Source: Marivita sp030148515 (lineage in GTDB: Bacteria > Pseudomonadota > Alphaproteobacteria > Rhodobacterales > Rhodobacteraceae). From it: a stretch of DNA of 64,000 bases. Under the pieces are notes generated by a model, which was not told the origin of the DNA, ran no database searches, and worked only from the letters and a program-made list of their open reading frames with translations. The DNA lies in contig NZ_CP180351.1 in NCBI RefSeq assembly GCF_048006345.1, forward strand, positions 3,472,001-3,536,000. The letters run 5' to 3'. Positions 51,706 to 60,641 of the stretch are shown piece after piece (position 1 is the first letter of the stretch; the number at the start of each line of letters is the position of its first letter). The position numbers were made by a program, and so were the translations under genes.

Positions 51706-52689
51706 TCAGTTCTCCTGTCCAATAAAGGTTTCATAGGAACCGTAGGCTTCGTACCCGTAAGAGCCGTCATACATCGGAGCGAAGTGATGCTCCTGTGCCC
51801 AGATGAACCAGTTGTCCACCACGGTGCCGGTCAGAAGGATACCGATGCCGCCAGTGATCGGCGTCAGAACCGCGAACCACCACGCCCAGCGGTGAATACC
51901 TTCCATCGTGGCGTTGAAGCCCATGGTCCAGCGCCAGAAAAGGGCGGCACGTTCGGTGGCTGTTCCGCGGTCAATGATCTGCTCAAGCTCGCGGTCGCCG
52001 CCGTAGCGGGTCACCGCCAGGATGGTTGCGCCGTGCATCGCGAAGAGCAGGACGGAACCATAGAGGAACACGATCGAAAGCGCGTGGAACGGGTTGTAGT
52101 ACAGGTTGCCGTACCGGATCGAGAACGCCGTGGTCCAGTCGAGGTGCGGGAAGATCCCGTATGGCACCGCTTCTGACCAGGACCCCATCAGGATCGGACG
52201 GAAGAGACCAAGCACGAGGAACAGCCAGATCGCGGAGCCAAACGCCCAGAAGACGTGTTTGCCCATCTTGTGTTCCATCGCCAGCAGATAGGTTCGTGCC
52301 CACCAGCTCATCACCGAAATCAGCAGGAAGAAGCTTGCGATGATGTACCAACCGCCTTCGTTCAGCGGCGGCATACGCAGGCCGTATTCCGGGCTTGGCG
52401 GTTCAAGCGCCAGCCAGAACAGCTGTCGGATGAACTCGGGGACAGACCAGCCAACCTGCGCCAGCATGTTCAGACCGATGATATTGAGCGCGAGGATACC
52501 CGTCGCAAGCGACACCATCCCGGTCCAACCCAGCCAGACGGGGCCAAGCTGTGCGTTTCCGATCCAACCGATTAGGGTCGAGAAGCCCGCTTTGCGCGTC
52601 CGCTCCTGTTCGGCGTTTTCGGTCGCCATACCCCATTCAGGTTTTCCCTGAACCTGGACCTGCGTGAAAATGTTCTGATATTCAGCCAT
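51706..52689 (-). CDS. pufM: Photosynthetic reaction centre M subunit (PufM)
   Basis: 327 residues from the ATG at 52689. Five membrane helices bind bacteriochlorophylls, bacteriopheophytin, QA and iron. Family segments seen are YQNIFTQVQVQGKPEWGM, the special-pair His region NPFHALSIVFLYGSVLLFAMHGATI and RAALFWRWTMGFNATMEGIHRWAWW. The end (LTGTVVDNWFIWAQEHHFAP, then a short tail) is normal for the type with a tetraheme subunit. It follows pufL after 2 bp. Confidence 0.98.
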   Translation of the reverse strand: MAEYQNIFTQVQVQGKPEWGMATENAEQERTRKAGFSTLIGWIGNAQLGPVWLGWTGMVSLATGILALNIIGLNMLAQVGWSVPEFIRQLFWLALEPPSPEYGLRMPPLNEGGWYIIASFFLLISVMSWWARTYLLAMEHKMGKHVFWAFGSAIWLFLVLGLFRPILMGSWSEAVPYGIFPHLDWTTAFSIRYGNLYYNPFHALSIVFLYGSVLLFAMHGATILAVTRYGGDRELEQIIDRGTATERAALFWRWTMGFNATMEGIHRWAWWFAVLTPITGGIGILLTGTVVDNWFIWAQEHHFAPMYDGSYGYEAYGSYETFIGQEN

Positions 52690-52691
52690 GA

Positions 52692-53531
52692 TTACATTCC
52701 CACATTGGCGCCCCAGATGGGCAGTTCGAGCCACCAGTTCCACCACTCAGGCCAGCCCTTTGTCCAAACGGGGCCAGAGATGATGATACAGATCGCGGAC
52801 CAGAAACCGGCGTTGAGGGCGAGAAGCAGACCAACGCGGTGAATGCCGAGCGTGCCGACGGAGTAGCCGATGAAATCGCGGAAGAATGTGTCTTCGTGAT
52901 CCGGGGTGCGCATTTCCTCACCCTTTTCAGGGTTGGCTGCGGACAGGATCAGACCACCGTGCAACGCGAGCGCCAGTGTCGTGGTAAAGAAGAACGTTAC
53001 CGCGATCATGTGGGCCGGGTTGTAGTGGAAGTGAAGATAGGCGTAGCCAGTGTTGGACACCCAGTCGAGGTGGCTGAAGATCCCGTATGGGAAGCCGTGA
53101 CCCCAAGCGCCCATCAAAAGCGGACGGAACACAACCAGTGTGACATAGGCGAAGATCGCAAAGCTGAAGGCGAAAGGCACGTGGTACCCGATGCCAAGCT
53201 TGCGGCAAATCTCGACTTCGCGCAGCGCCCAACTGCAGAATGCACCAACCGCGCAGATCGTGATAATCTGCCAAAGTCCGCCTTCCATCAGCGGCGCCAT
53301 GCCCAGACCGTAGCTCAGGTCAGGCGGCGCGATATTGATGAGCCATGGATTGAATGTGCCTTGATCGGCCGCTCCCCACAAAATGAGGATCGTGCCGAGC
53401 AGAGCGAAAAAGGCGGTCGTGACTCCAAAGAAGCCCACGTAGAAAGGCCCAACCCAGAAGTCGAACAGATCGCCGCCGATCAGCGTCCCTCCGCGGACGC
53501 GATACTTTTTTTCGAAGCTGAGCAGCGCCAT
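52692..53531 (-). CDS. pufL: Photosynthetic reaction centre L subunit (PufL)
   Basis: 279 residues from the ATG at 53531. Five membrane helices; LSFEKKYRVRGGTLIGGDLF is the conserved start. The special-pair and iron-ligand histidines lie in YNPAHMIAVTFFFTTTLALALHGGL and TLGIHRVGLLLALNAGFW. It pairs with PufM. It lies 139 bp after pufA, a gap that commonly holds an mRNA-stabilising structure. Confidence 0.98.
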   Translation of the reverse strand: MALLSFEKKYRVRGGTLIGGDLFDFWVGPFYVGFFGVTTAFFALLGTILILWGAADQGTFNPWLINIAPPDLSYGLGMAPLMEGGLWQIITICAVGAFCSWALREVEICRKLGIGYHVPFAFSFAIFAYVTLVVFRPLLMGAWGHGFPYGIFSHLDWVSNTGYAYLHFHYNPAHMIAVTFFFTTTLALALHGGLILSAANPEKGEEMRTPDHEDTFFRDFIGYSVGTLGIHRVGLLLALNAGFWSAICIIISGPVWTKGWPEWWNWWLELPIWGANVGM

Positions 53532-53670
53532 CTTCTTTATCTCCGCGTTTGCCGGCATGCCCCGAACGAGACCCAGCCGTCATGTTTCAGTCACTCAGTT
53601 TTGCCGCGGGCGGTCCGGTATCGGGCTCCGCCCGCAGCGATCTTTTGAGCTCTTCCGAGCTCGCGAGCAT

Positions 53671-53826
53671 TTACATGCCAGCGGCTGCTGCGGTTTCGAA
53701 CCAGTTGATGCCGTTGGACAGCACCACGAGGTGAATCATTGCAGCCAGCAGGAAGAGGAAGACGCCCTGCGCGACGAACACGCGACGGGGATCAAAGATG
53801 AGCCAGATCTTGTAGAACTTTGCCAT
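53671..53826 (-). CDS. pufA: LH1 light-harvesting alpha polypeptide (PufA)
   Basis: 51 residues read directly from the minus strand: the start is AKFYKIWLIFDPRRVFVAQG, followed by one membrane helix containing the bacteriochlorophyll-ligand His in AAMIHLVVLS and a tail NGINWFETAAAAGM. It forms the LH1 ring with PufB around the reaction centre. The gene is too short for ordinary ORF filters. It begins 14 bp after pufB and precedes pufL. Confidence 0.97.
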   Translation of the reverse strand: MAKFYKIWLIFDPRRVFVAQGVFLFLLAAMIHLVVLSNGINWFETAAAAGM

Positions 53827-53840
53827 TTTCTAATCCTTCC

Positions 53841-53990
53841 TCAGAACCACGGGCGCCAGATGAAGGTTGCAAGGTGTGCAACCACTGCAACCGCCGAGAA
53901 CAGCCAAAGGCCGCTCATGTAGACGGAATGCAGCTCCTGGGCCTGCTCGTCAGTAAGACCTGTGAATGACAGGTCGGTATTATCAGCCAT
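53841..53990 (-). CDS. pufB: LH1 light-harvesting beta polypeptide (PufB)
   Basis: 49 residues: acidic start ADNTDLSFTGLTDEQAQELH, then one helix with the ligand His in VAVVAHLATFIWRPWF. The C-terminal FIWRPWF is diagnostic for LH1 beta chains. The ATG at 53990 follows GGAGGAAAG. It lies 119 bp after pufQ, with a hairpin-rich spacer that probably marks an mRNA end or processing point. Confidence 0.97.
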   Translation of the reverse strand: MADNTDLSFTGLTDEQAQELHSVYMSGLWLFSAVAVVAHLATFIWRPWF

Positions 53991-54027
53991 GAACTTTCCT
54001 CCGGAACGTTATGCTGACGCCGCACTC

Positions 54028-54090
54028 CCTGCGGCCGGGTCCCTTGGAGCCAAGGCTCCGCAGGTCCTGTCCACCCCGCCGGGCGGACAG
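54028..54090 (-). promoter_or_regulatory. Hairpin-rich pufQ-pufB intercistronic RNA region
   Basis: Three pairings are seen: CCTGCGG (54028-54034) with CCGCAGG (54058-54064); the compact GGAGCC/GGCTCC (54046-54059); and CTGTCC (54067-54072) with GGACAG (54085-54090). They sit upstream of pufB. In Rhodobacter, RNase processing and stable 5'/3' structures raise pufBA mRNA over pufQ and pufLM. A similar role here is inference. Confidence 0.5.
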
Positions 54091-54109
54091 TCTCGCTCCC
54101 CCAGCCGTT

Positions 54110-54337
54110 TCAGGCCGAGAAAATCAGTGGCGTGATCCGATCCGCTTCGCACCATGCGCGCGCCAATGGGCCCCGCATGTTGAGCGTCTGCTTCTGGAAC
54201 ACTTCAAGCATCCAGATCACGAACGCGAAGGGGATCGCGACGATGAAGATGATGCTGAAATAGACCAGGAACTCGGTCCCGCGTTTGGTGTGACCGTGCT
54301 TGTGCGAGCGCGTGTCAGAAGAGGTGAAATCCGTCAT
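54110..54337 (-). CDS. pufQ: PufQ protein
   Basis: 75 residues with one membrane helix (FLVYFSIIFIVAIPFAFVIWML) and the family ending RGPLARAWCEADRITPLIFSA. The N-terminus is polar and His-rich (RSHKHGHTKRGTE). PufQ is needed for normal bacteriochlorophyll and complex levels in Rhodobacter capsulatus and may act in pigment transfer. Its ATG overlaps the bchZ stop, linking the bchCXYZ and puf operons in one superoperon. Confidence 0.92.
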   Translation of the reverse strand: MTDFTSSDTRSHKHGHTKRGTEFLVYFSIIFIVAIPFAFVIWMLEVFQKQTLNMRGPLARAWCEADRITPLIFSA

Positions 54338-55800
54338 GTGGTCGGTCCTCCTTGGGAATTTGCAAGGGCTTGAACAGTCTCAACGACGACACGTTCAGCG
54401 CCTTGTTTCAGTGCTGCGGCCTCTGCGGCGTCGCGCAGGTTCTTGGCGGCAGAAATACGGGTGAGTACGGGGTGCTGCGCGACGATCCGATCCAGCTCGG
54501 ATTGTGCGTCGACGTCCCACGGGAAGTCGCGGCGCAGCGGCGTCAGGGTCGAATCCGCTTTGTCCATCTCGCTGCCCAAAGGCAGGATGTGGAAGAGCGC
54601 ATCGAACAGACCGTTGCAGACTTCCTGAAGCAGATAGGTCGCGCCCGCGTAGCCCATCATCGGTGTCCCGGTATGCCTGCGGATCGCGGCACCGGGAAAG
54701 CTTGCAGGAATGAAGGTCGGCTGTGGGCCATGCCCCGCCTTCATTTCGGCAAGGTACATCTTTTCGTTGATCGACCCCATAAGAACGAGCGGCTTCTTGG
54801 AATGAACCAGCGACCGGACTTCTTCGTTGTTGGTCTTGGCACCGGCAACACGTGCCACGGCAAAGGCGCAAGGCAGACCGAGATCGCCTTCAAGGTAGTT
54901 CCGGATACCGCGCGCATAGGTTTCGTTCGCCACGATCCCGAAGGAGGCCGTGGCAAAGAAATCCTGAGTGACAGAGCGCCACAGATCCCAAATGGGTTTG
55001 AGTGTCGAATGCTTTTCCTGCTCGATAAATGGCTCAGGATCGAGGCCCAGCAGTTCCCCCAGCTTGCGCAGAAACTTGGTGGTTGAATCCATGCCGATCG
55101 GCGCCTGCAGGTAGGGCTTCCCAAGGCATTCCGCGAGGCCACGACCGAATTCGCGATACATGCAGATGTTCACGTCGGCGTTCACCAGGTTCCGCATCTC
55201 GGCCAAGTGGCTGCCCAGCGGCATCACCATGTTGACCTCTGCACCGATCCCTTCGACTAGACGACGGATTTCAGCGAGATCGGACGGCATGTTGAACGTG
55301 CCGTACATCGGACCAAGGATGTTCACGCGCGGCTTTGCGCCCTCTTCGCGCTTCTTCTCGGGGGGCATCCGACCCTTGGTCATGCCGAATTCCGTGAAGA
55401 TCCACGTCATTGCGCGATCTGCGCTTTCCCACTGATCCTCATCAATGGTGCGCGGCAGGAACCGTTGCAGGTTCGTACCCATTGGGGTCACGCCACCACC
55501 AATCATCTCGGCAATGGACCCGGTAACGACAACCGCCGGCAGAGCTGGGTCAAGCACACCCCAGGCGCGTTTCATCGCCCCCTCGGTCCCCTCTCGACCC
55601 AGCTCCTCCTCACCGAGGCCAGTAACCACGATAGGGAGTTCGTGCGGCGGAAGCGCATCCGTGTAATGCAGAACAGACGTGACAGGCAGGTTTTCACAGC
55701 CGACCGGGCCGTCGATCACCACCTGCAATCCTTTAACGGCAGTAAAGGCGTATACTGCCCCCCAGTAGCCACCCGCGCGGTCGTGATCTTGAATCAACAT
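54334..55800 (-). CDS. bchZ: Chlorophyllide a reductase subunit Z (BchZ)
   Basis: 488 residues from the ATG at 55800. NifK-like subunit of the chlorophyllide reductase (COR), which with BchX and BchY reduces ring B. LIQDHDRAGGYWGAVYAF opens the protein. Cluster Cys lies in DGPVGCENLPVTSVLHYTD. VVTGSIAEMIGGGVTPMGTNL is typical. The longer reading to 55899 lies within bchY. Start and stop overlap bchY and pufQ (ATGA both). Confidence 0.96.
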   Translation of the reverse strand: MLIQDHDRAGGYWGAVYAFTAVKGLQVVIDGPVGCENLPVTSVLHYTDALPPHELPIVVTGLGEEELGREGTEGAMKRAWGVLDPALPAVVVTGSIAEMIGGGVTPMGTNLQRFLPRTIDEDQWESADRAMTWIFTEFGMTKGRMPPEKKREEGAKPRVNILGPMYGTFNMPSDLAEIRRLVEGIGAEVNMVMPLGSHLAEMRNLVNADVNICMYREFGRGLAECLGKPYLQAPIGMDSTTKFLRKLGELLGLDPEPFIEQEKHSTLKPIWDLWRSVTQDFFATASFGIVANETYARGIRNYLEGDLGLPCAFAVARVAGAKTNNEEVRSLVHSKKPLVLMGSINEKMYLAEMKAGHGPQPTFIPASFPGAAIRRHTGTPMMGYAGATYLLQEVCNGLFDALFHILPLGSEMDKADSTLTPLRRDFPWDVDAQSELDRIVAQHPVLTRISAAKNLRDAAEAAALKQGAERVVVETVQALANSQGGPTT

Positions 55801-57365
55801 CAGATCATCTCCTCCGCCTTGGCGGCACGCGCCTGTTTGTCGAGCTTCTTCTGATGCTGGGCGCGGAAATCGGGACGCAGGTTCGGGGATTTTTCCCAAA
55901 CGCCTGCGGTGTCACCGGTTCCGACACCTTCAAAGAAGGCCTTCATGTCGTCCATCCGAGATTTGCCCGCGATGGCGGCATTGATGACTTCGGCCAAAGA
56001 CCCAGCCCCCGCCGGACCCATCAGCGGGCGGGCGGAAATGAGGTTGGTGTAGTACAGGCCGGGAATGCCCATCTCCTTGGCTTTCTGCACAACCGGAGTC
56101 GTGCCGATGGCCAGATCAGGCTTCACGGCTTCCATCGCTGCACAATCGTCTTCGAGCGACGCGCGATAGGTGACCTTGATGCCCTTGCTTTCCAGCCATT
56201 CACGGTCGGGTTCCGACCATTTCGTGCGCGGACAGGCGGTGCCGACATAGCGAAGGTCAGCGCCGCTTTCGACCAACAGGCGAGCGACCAGCAATTCGGA
56301 CCCTTCATAGCCCGACAGCGTGATGGTCCCCTTGATCGGTGTCTGCGCGAGTGCGCCCTTGATCGCAGGGAGAAACGCATTCTGCGCTGCGGCGATCTGG
56401 GCGGCGGGAATGTTGAACGCATTCCCAATTCCCGCAAGCCAGGCGGCGGTGCCGTCATGACCCACAGGCGCAGAACCCACAATTGGGCGACCAGCCGCTT
56501 CGAATTCCCGAATGGCAGCTGTGTAAAATGGATGAATCGCAGCAACGACACCACAATCAAGCGCAGCATAAAGCTCGCGCCATTCGCGACAGGGCACAAC
56601 CGGACCGGCGGCCAGACCCATCGGTGCCAGCATCGCCCCGATCATCATCGGATCAGCCGGGAACATCTCGCCCAAAAGCGCAACCGTCGGACGGTCCGAT
56701 TTGCCACCAGCAGGCGCTTGCACGGGACCTGCCTTGATCTCTTCTCGCGCGTAGTTGAGCATCGCGCCCGCCAAAACATCCTTCGCCTCGGCATGTGTCG
56801 GAATACCAAAACCAGGAACGTCGATGCCGACGATGCGAACGCCGTTGATCTCTTTCGGAAGCAGCCGCAAGGGAACGCCAGAGGCTGTCGGAACACATAG
56901 GTTGGTGACAACGATGGCATCGAACCGCTCGGGATCGGCCATTTCGTGCACGCTTTCCCGGATGTCTTCGTAAAGCTTGCCCGTAACCAACGTTTCCGAG
57001 TTGAACGGTACATAGCCGACGGAACGACGCGCACCGTAGAAGTGGGACACGAAGGTCAGACCATAGACACAGCAGGCGGACCCGGACAGAACCGTCGCAA
57101 CCCGCTTCATCCGCAAACCGACACGCAGCGACCCGAAGGCGGGACACATGCTTTGCGGTTGGTCGTGCGGACCTTTCGGATAGTCCTTCGCGAACTGATC
57201 CAGCATCTCGGAATTGCCCGCCAGTCTGGCGGCCTTTTCCATCTCGGACCCAGAGTGACACCCAAGACCATCCGCCAGCACGGGCGCATCGGGGGCGTCG
57301 ATCCGTGGTTCCCCACGGATCACTTCAACCTCTGCCGTCTCGTCGTATGTTGCTTCGTTCGTCAC
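55800..57365 (-). CDS. bchY: Chlorophyllide a reductase subunit Y (BchY)
   Basis: 521 residues from the GTG at 57365, or 529 from a TTG at 57389; neither has a strong ribosome-binding site, so the start is uncertain by 24 bp. NifD-like partner of BchZ. Cluster cysteines are in DGLGCHSGSE, QSMCPAFGSLRVGLRM and VVTNLCVPTASGVPL. The core ends with GDTAGVWEKSPNLRPDFR and a basic tail. It follows bchX and overlaps bchZ by one ATGA. Confidence 0.95.
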   Translation of the reverse strand: MTNEATYDETAEVEVIRGEPRIDAPDAPVLADGLGCHSGSEMEKAARLAGNSEMLDQFAKDYPKGPHDQPQSMCPAFGSLRVGLRMKRVATVLSGSACCVYGLTFVSHFYGARRSVGYVPFNSETLVTGKLYEDIRESVHEMADPERFDAIVVTNLCVPTASGVPLRLLPKEINGVRIVGIDVPGFGIPTHAEAKDVLAGAMLNYAREEIKAGPVQAPAGGKSDRPTVALLGEMFPADPMMIGAMLAPMGLAAGPVVPCREWRELYAALDCGVVAAIHPFYTAAIREFEAAGRPIVGSAPVGHDGTAAWLAGIGNAFNIPAAQIAAAQNAFLPAIKGALAQTPIKGTITLSGYEGSELLVARLLVESGADLRYVGTACPRTKWSEPDREWLESKGIKVTYRASLEDDCAAMEAVKPDLAIGTTPVVQKAKEMGIPGLYYTNLISARPLMGPAGAGSLAEVINAAIAGKSRMDDMKAFFEGVGTGDTAGVWEKSPNLRPDFRAQHQKKLDKQARAAKAEEMI

Positions 57366-57410
57366 GTTGTCTTCTACTTTCGTTCCCAATGGCGTTCCGG
57401 GGGCTAGCCG

Positions 57411-58412
57411 TCACGCTTCGTCGTAAATCACTTCCAAGGATTCCTGCGGCGCAGCGTTCTTGCCGCGCATGTCCATGTCGGTCGCTGGCACAAGCGTGTA
57501 ACCCGCACCGGTTTCGGACCCGTCGAACAGCTCCAGCAGGCCGTCTTGCGTCAAAGGCGCTGGGCGTACGGGCGGGGCTTCGCCCACGTTCATGCCAAGT
57601 TCGGCAAACAGCGCACCCCATTGAGATTGGGCTGTGCCGACGATCTGGTAATTCGCGGATTTCTTGCGGAGGTCATCGTCCTGCGGGATCGACGCCAGAA
57701 CCGGGATCTTGACCGCTTCGGCAAAGGCCTGCGCCTCGCCCGAGCCGTCATCCTTGTTGATGACCAGACCGGCAACACCCACGTTGCCGCCAAGACGGCG
57801 GAAGTATTCGACCGCCGAACAGACGTTGTTTGCCACGTAAAGCGATTGCAGGTCGTTCGAGGCGACCAGGATCACCTTCTGCGCCATGTCGCGGGCAATC
57901 GGCAGACCAAAGCCGCCACAGACCACGTCACCCAGGAAGTCGAGCAAGACGTAGTCGAAGTCCCAATCGTGAAAGCCGAGCTTTTCAAGCAACTCGAACC
58001 CGTGGATGATGCCGCGACCACCGCAGCCACGACCCACTTCGGGCCCGCCAAGCTCCATCGCGAAGACACCGCCACGCTTGAAGCAGACATCGCCGATCTT
58101 GACCTCTTCCCCGGCCAGTTTCTTTTTGGTCGACGTTTCGATGATTGTCGGGCAGGCCTTGCCGCCGAACAGAAGGCTTGTGGTGTCGGATTTCGGATCG
58201 CAGCCGATGAGCAAAACGCGCTTGCCCTGCTCGGCCATCATGTGGCTGAGGTTGGCCAGCGTGAAGGACTTGCCGATCCCGCCTTTGCCATAGATCGCGA
58301 TGATCTGGGTTTTCTTCGTTGCTTCAGCCGGGATGATGTCGGCCAAGTCTTCATTGGCCTCGTCACGCAAACGCTGATCGAAGTCTTTAAGATTTGGAAC
58401 GTCGTCTTTCAC
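57411..58412 (-). CDS. bchX: Chlorophyllide a reductase iron protein (BchX)
   Basis: 333 residues, NifH-like ATPase donating electrons to BchYZ. P-loop YGKGGIGKSFTLAN at 41-54; cluster ligands in GRGCGGRGIIHGFE and DVVCGGFGLPIA. The KGGIGKSF form and the longer N-terminus distinguish it from BchL. It starts inside the bchC stop (ATGA), and bchY begins 21-45 bp after its end. Confidence 0.97.
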   Translation of the reverse strand: MKDDVPNLKDFDQRLRDEANEDLADIIPAEATKKTQIIAIYGKGGIGKSFTLANLSHMMAEQGKRVLLIGCDPKSDTTSLLFGGKACPTIIETSTKKKLAGEEVKIGDVCFKRGGVFAMELGGPEVGRGCGGRGIIHGFELLEKLGFHDWDFDYVLLDFLGDVVCGGFGLPIARDMAQKVILVASNDLQSLYVANNVCSAVEYFRRLGGNVGVAGLVINKDDGSGEAQAFAEAVKIPVLASIPQDDDLRKKSANYQIVGTAQSQWGALFAELGMNVGEAPPVRPAPLTQDGLLELFDGSETGAGYTLVPATDMDMRGKNAAPQESLEVIYDEA

Positions 58413-59350
58413 GAAGGCGTCTCCCAGTTGAGGATCATTTTCAGGCAGGTCGGGTCTTCGAACGCCGTGCGGTAGGCGTTCGGAGCATCAGCAGCCGCAG
58501 CTTGATGTGTGATGAGACCATCAAGGCTCAGCGCGCCGTTTTCGACCAATGTGCGGGTCGCGACGAGGTCATCGCGCGCCCATTCAGCAGCAACGCGGAA
58601 GCGCGCTTCTTTCATGAAGGCAGGCGGAAATGCGAATTGGAGCGGTTGCGTATAGAAGCCGGCCAAGACGATCTCGCCACCTTTGGCGATGCGTCCGACC
58701 AGATCGTTCAAAAGACCGCCATTGCCGCTTGCATCATAGATCGAGCGGTAGTTGCGCCGTTCATCCATGTCAGGGTGGATCACGTCGTAGCCATTGGCAC
58801 CCGACATACGATCGGCGTTGATTTCCCAAACCGTTGGTGCGGGCGCACCGGCGGCCAGCGTCAAACGGGCGAACAACCGACCCAGCACGCCGTGTCCGAC
58901 GATCAGATCTGGAACCGCTTTGTCCAGACCGGCCATCGCATGACGCGCGGTCGCGGCCAACGCAAGAAGAGCACCCTGAGCGCCAAGACCCCGGTCGATC
59001 CGCGTCACGCGATCCTGCGCTGTGACCAGCCGCCGTGTCGCGCCGCCGAACAGGCCAAACACGCCGTCATAACAATTGGCACCCGGTACGAAGACGTGAT
59101 CGCCAACCTTGTAACCGGTGTTCGAGCCCGCCTCGACAACCTCACCAGAGGCTTCGTAGCCGGGGATCAGGGGGTAACCCATACCGGGAAACGGAGGCAT
59201 GTCGCCCGTCCAGAAAAGCTTTTCGGTTCCGGTTGAAATGCCTGAATGTGCAATGTCCACAACCAGATCATCCGGTCCGGGATCCGTCAGGTGAACTGTC
59301 TCCAACGCAAGGGTCTTAGGTGCATTCAGCACAACGGCGTTTGTTTGCAT
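58409..59350 (-). CDS. bchC: Bacteriochlorophyllide a dehydrogenase (BchC)
   Basis: 313 residues from the ATG at 59350. Zinc-type medium-chain dehydrogenase fold; it oxidises the 3-hydroxyethyl group to 3-acetyl, the last ring step to bacteriochlorophyllide a. Seen: SGISTGTEKLFWTGDMPPFPGMGYPLIPGYEASG region and the NAD-binding LIVGHGVLGRL. An upstream frame extension to 59404 is rejected because it runs toward the promoter. First gene of bchCXYZ-puf. Confidence 0.96.
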   Translation of the reverse strand: MQTNAVVLNAPKTLALETVHLTDPGPDDLVVDIAHSGISTGTEKLFWTGDMPPFPGMGYPLIPGYEASGEVVEAGSNTGYKVGDHVFVPGANCYDGVFGLFGGATRRLVTAQDRVTRIDRGLGAQGALLALAATARHAMAGLDKAVPDLIVGHGVLGRLFARLTLAAGAPAPTVWEINADRMSGANGYDVIHPDMDERRNYRSIYDASGNGGLLNDLVGRIAKGGEIVLAGFYTQPLQFAFPPAFMKEARFRVAAEWARDDLVATRTLVENGALSLDGLITHQAAAADAPNAYRTAFEDPTCLKMILNWETPS

Positions 59351-59422
59351 CCCAACCTCCTGCTGTCTGGCGATCTGAATTCGCAGAATCGAATCCGGTG
59401 TCACGCCAAGGGTACGTTATAG

Positions 59423-59440
59423 TGTCAGTTTATTCTTACA
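59423..59440. promoter_or_regulatory. PpsR/CrtJ binding site 1 at bchC
   Basis: TGTCAGTTTATTCTTACA fits TGT-N12-ACA. Read on the minus strand it contains TAAACT, a possible -10 of the bchC promoter. It lies 73 bp upstream of the bchC ATG. Confidence 0.8.
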
Positions 59441-59454
59441 CACTAATCTGTCAA
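59434..59454 (-). promoter_or_regulatory. Predicted bchC promoter
   Basis: Minus strand TTGACA (59454-59449), 16-bp spacer, TAAACT (59432-59427). Sigma-70 type; one PpsR box overlaps each hexamer. It should drive bchCXYZ and feed into puf. Prediction from sequence only. Confidence 0.6.
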
Positions 59455-59466
59455 CTATAATAGACA
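59449..59466. promoter_or_regulatory. PpsR/CrtJ binding site 2 at bchC
   Basis: TGTCAACTATAATAGACA is a perfect TGTC-N10-GACA match, 26 bp from site 1. On the minus strand it ends in TTGACA, the likely -35, spaced 16 bp from TAAACT in site 1. Both promoter elements are thus covered, as reported for Rhodobacter capsulatus bchC. Confidence 0.82.
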
Positions 59467-59494
59467 CTTTGACAAGTAAACTGATGAACACGCA

Positions 59495-60640
59495 TCAGCC
59501 GTTGGATTTCAGCGCCATCAAACTCGTCGTTACAAACGGACGGCGCGACCGGTGGATCCGCACAGAGGTAAACCCGGCATCCCTGCACATCTGGCTGATA
59601 CGCGCGGCGCTGCGCACTGTGCCGGTTTGCATGGCAAGGCAGTAAAAGCTGAAATACACATCGCCAGAGACTTCGGGTTTGGCACCGCCCGACATCGGTT
59701 CCGACACCAAAAGCCGACCACCATCCGGCAAAGTGTCAAAAATTTTAGACAGAAGCGCCTCGACCGTTTGGTCTTCGTGATCGTAAAGAACGCGGATCAG
59801 CGAAATGGTGTCTGCGCCTTCCGGCAATGGATCATCGCGGAAAGACCCCGGCACGAACCGAAGTCGGTCCTTCGCCTGTGAACGCTCCATCAGAGCACGG
59901 GCATTCGTCTTGACAGCGGGCAGATCGAAGACCGTGGCGTGCATTCCTGGATGCTTCAACGCGGCCGCTTCGGCAAAAACGCCATAGCCTCCACCGACAT
60001 CAAGTAGGTGCTGCGTCCGCTTGAGGTCAGCAACGGCAAGCGTGTCGGCCGAAACGATCTGCTGAGAGCGCGCCATCAGATCGGAATAGCGTTTTGAGGT
60101 TTCGGGATCGGTGGCATTTGCGGCACCGAACACATAAGGCCAGAAGGCGGAAAGTTCGGTGTCCACCTCGCCGCGCATCAACGCAACGGGATCATTCAGA
60201 TCCCGGTAAAACGCCTCATGGTGGCGGATCATGTCTTCCAAACCGGGCACACCAACCATCGCCGCGCCCAACCGTGCAAGACTGTACCGCCCGGCCCGGT
60301 CGCGCGTGGTCAACTTCATCGCAGTCGCGGCCATCATCAGACGCTCCATGCGATCCGTCCGCATACCTGACATCTGTGCCAGCGCATCAGCGGACAGCGC
60401 CCCGTCCATAAGGCGGTGCAAAATACGCAGCTCGACCAGAGCGAAAAGAACCTGTGATTTGACGAAGCCCTGAACCAGATCGAACAGCTCTGCCCCATCT
60501 TTGGCGGCGGTGCCTCGTGTCAGCGGAAAAGCTGATGCCCAGCGCTGGAATCCTGGTCGGGCGATCAAACGCATAAACCGCGTCCGCACTCCAAGCTTTG
60601 GGCGGTATCCGACCGGCGGGCTATCCGACGCGAGCGCCAT
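59495..60640 (-). CDS. crtF: Demethylspheroidene O-methyltransferase (CrtF)
   Basis: 381 residues. SAM-dependent methyltransferase of the O-MT type, adding the methoxy group of spheroidene-series carotenoids. N-terminal dimerisation/winged-helix part (about 40-150), then the SAM motif LLDVGGGYGVFAEAA and the catalytic region RVLYDHEDQTVEALL and RLLVSEPMSGG. It starts 1 bp after the crtE stop. The next gene on this strand is bchC, 144 bp on. Confidence 0.95.
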   Translation of the reverse strand: MALASDSPPVGYRPKLGVRTRFMRLIARPGFQRWASAFPLTRGTAAKDGAELFDLVQGFVKSQVLFALVELRILHRLMDGALSADALAQMSGMRTDRMERLMMAATAMKLTTRDRAGRYSLARLGAAMVGVPGLEDMIRHHEAFYRDLNDPVALMRGEVDTELSAFWPYVFGAANATDPETSKRYSDLMARSQQIVSADTLAVADLKRTQHLLDVGGGYGVFAEAAALKHPGMHATVFDLPAVKTNARALMERSQAKDRLRFVPGSFRDDPLPEGADTISLIRVLYDHEDQTVEALLSKIFDTLPDGGRLLVSEPMSGGAKPEVSGDVYFSFYCLAMQTGTVRSAARISQMCRDAGFTSVRIHRSRRPFVTTSLMALKSNG

Positions 60641-60641
60641 G

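Noticed and set aside
51690..51706. pufX after pufM
   Set aside because: pufC follows pufM after 2 bp, leaving no room; no PufX-like sequence was seen.
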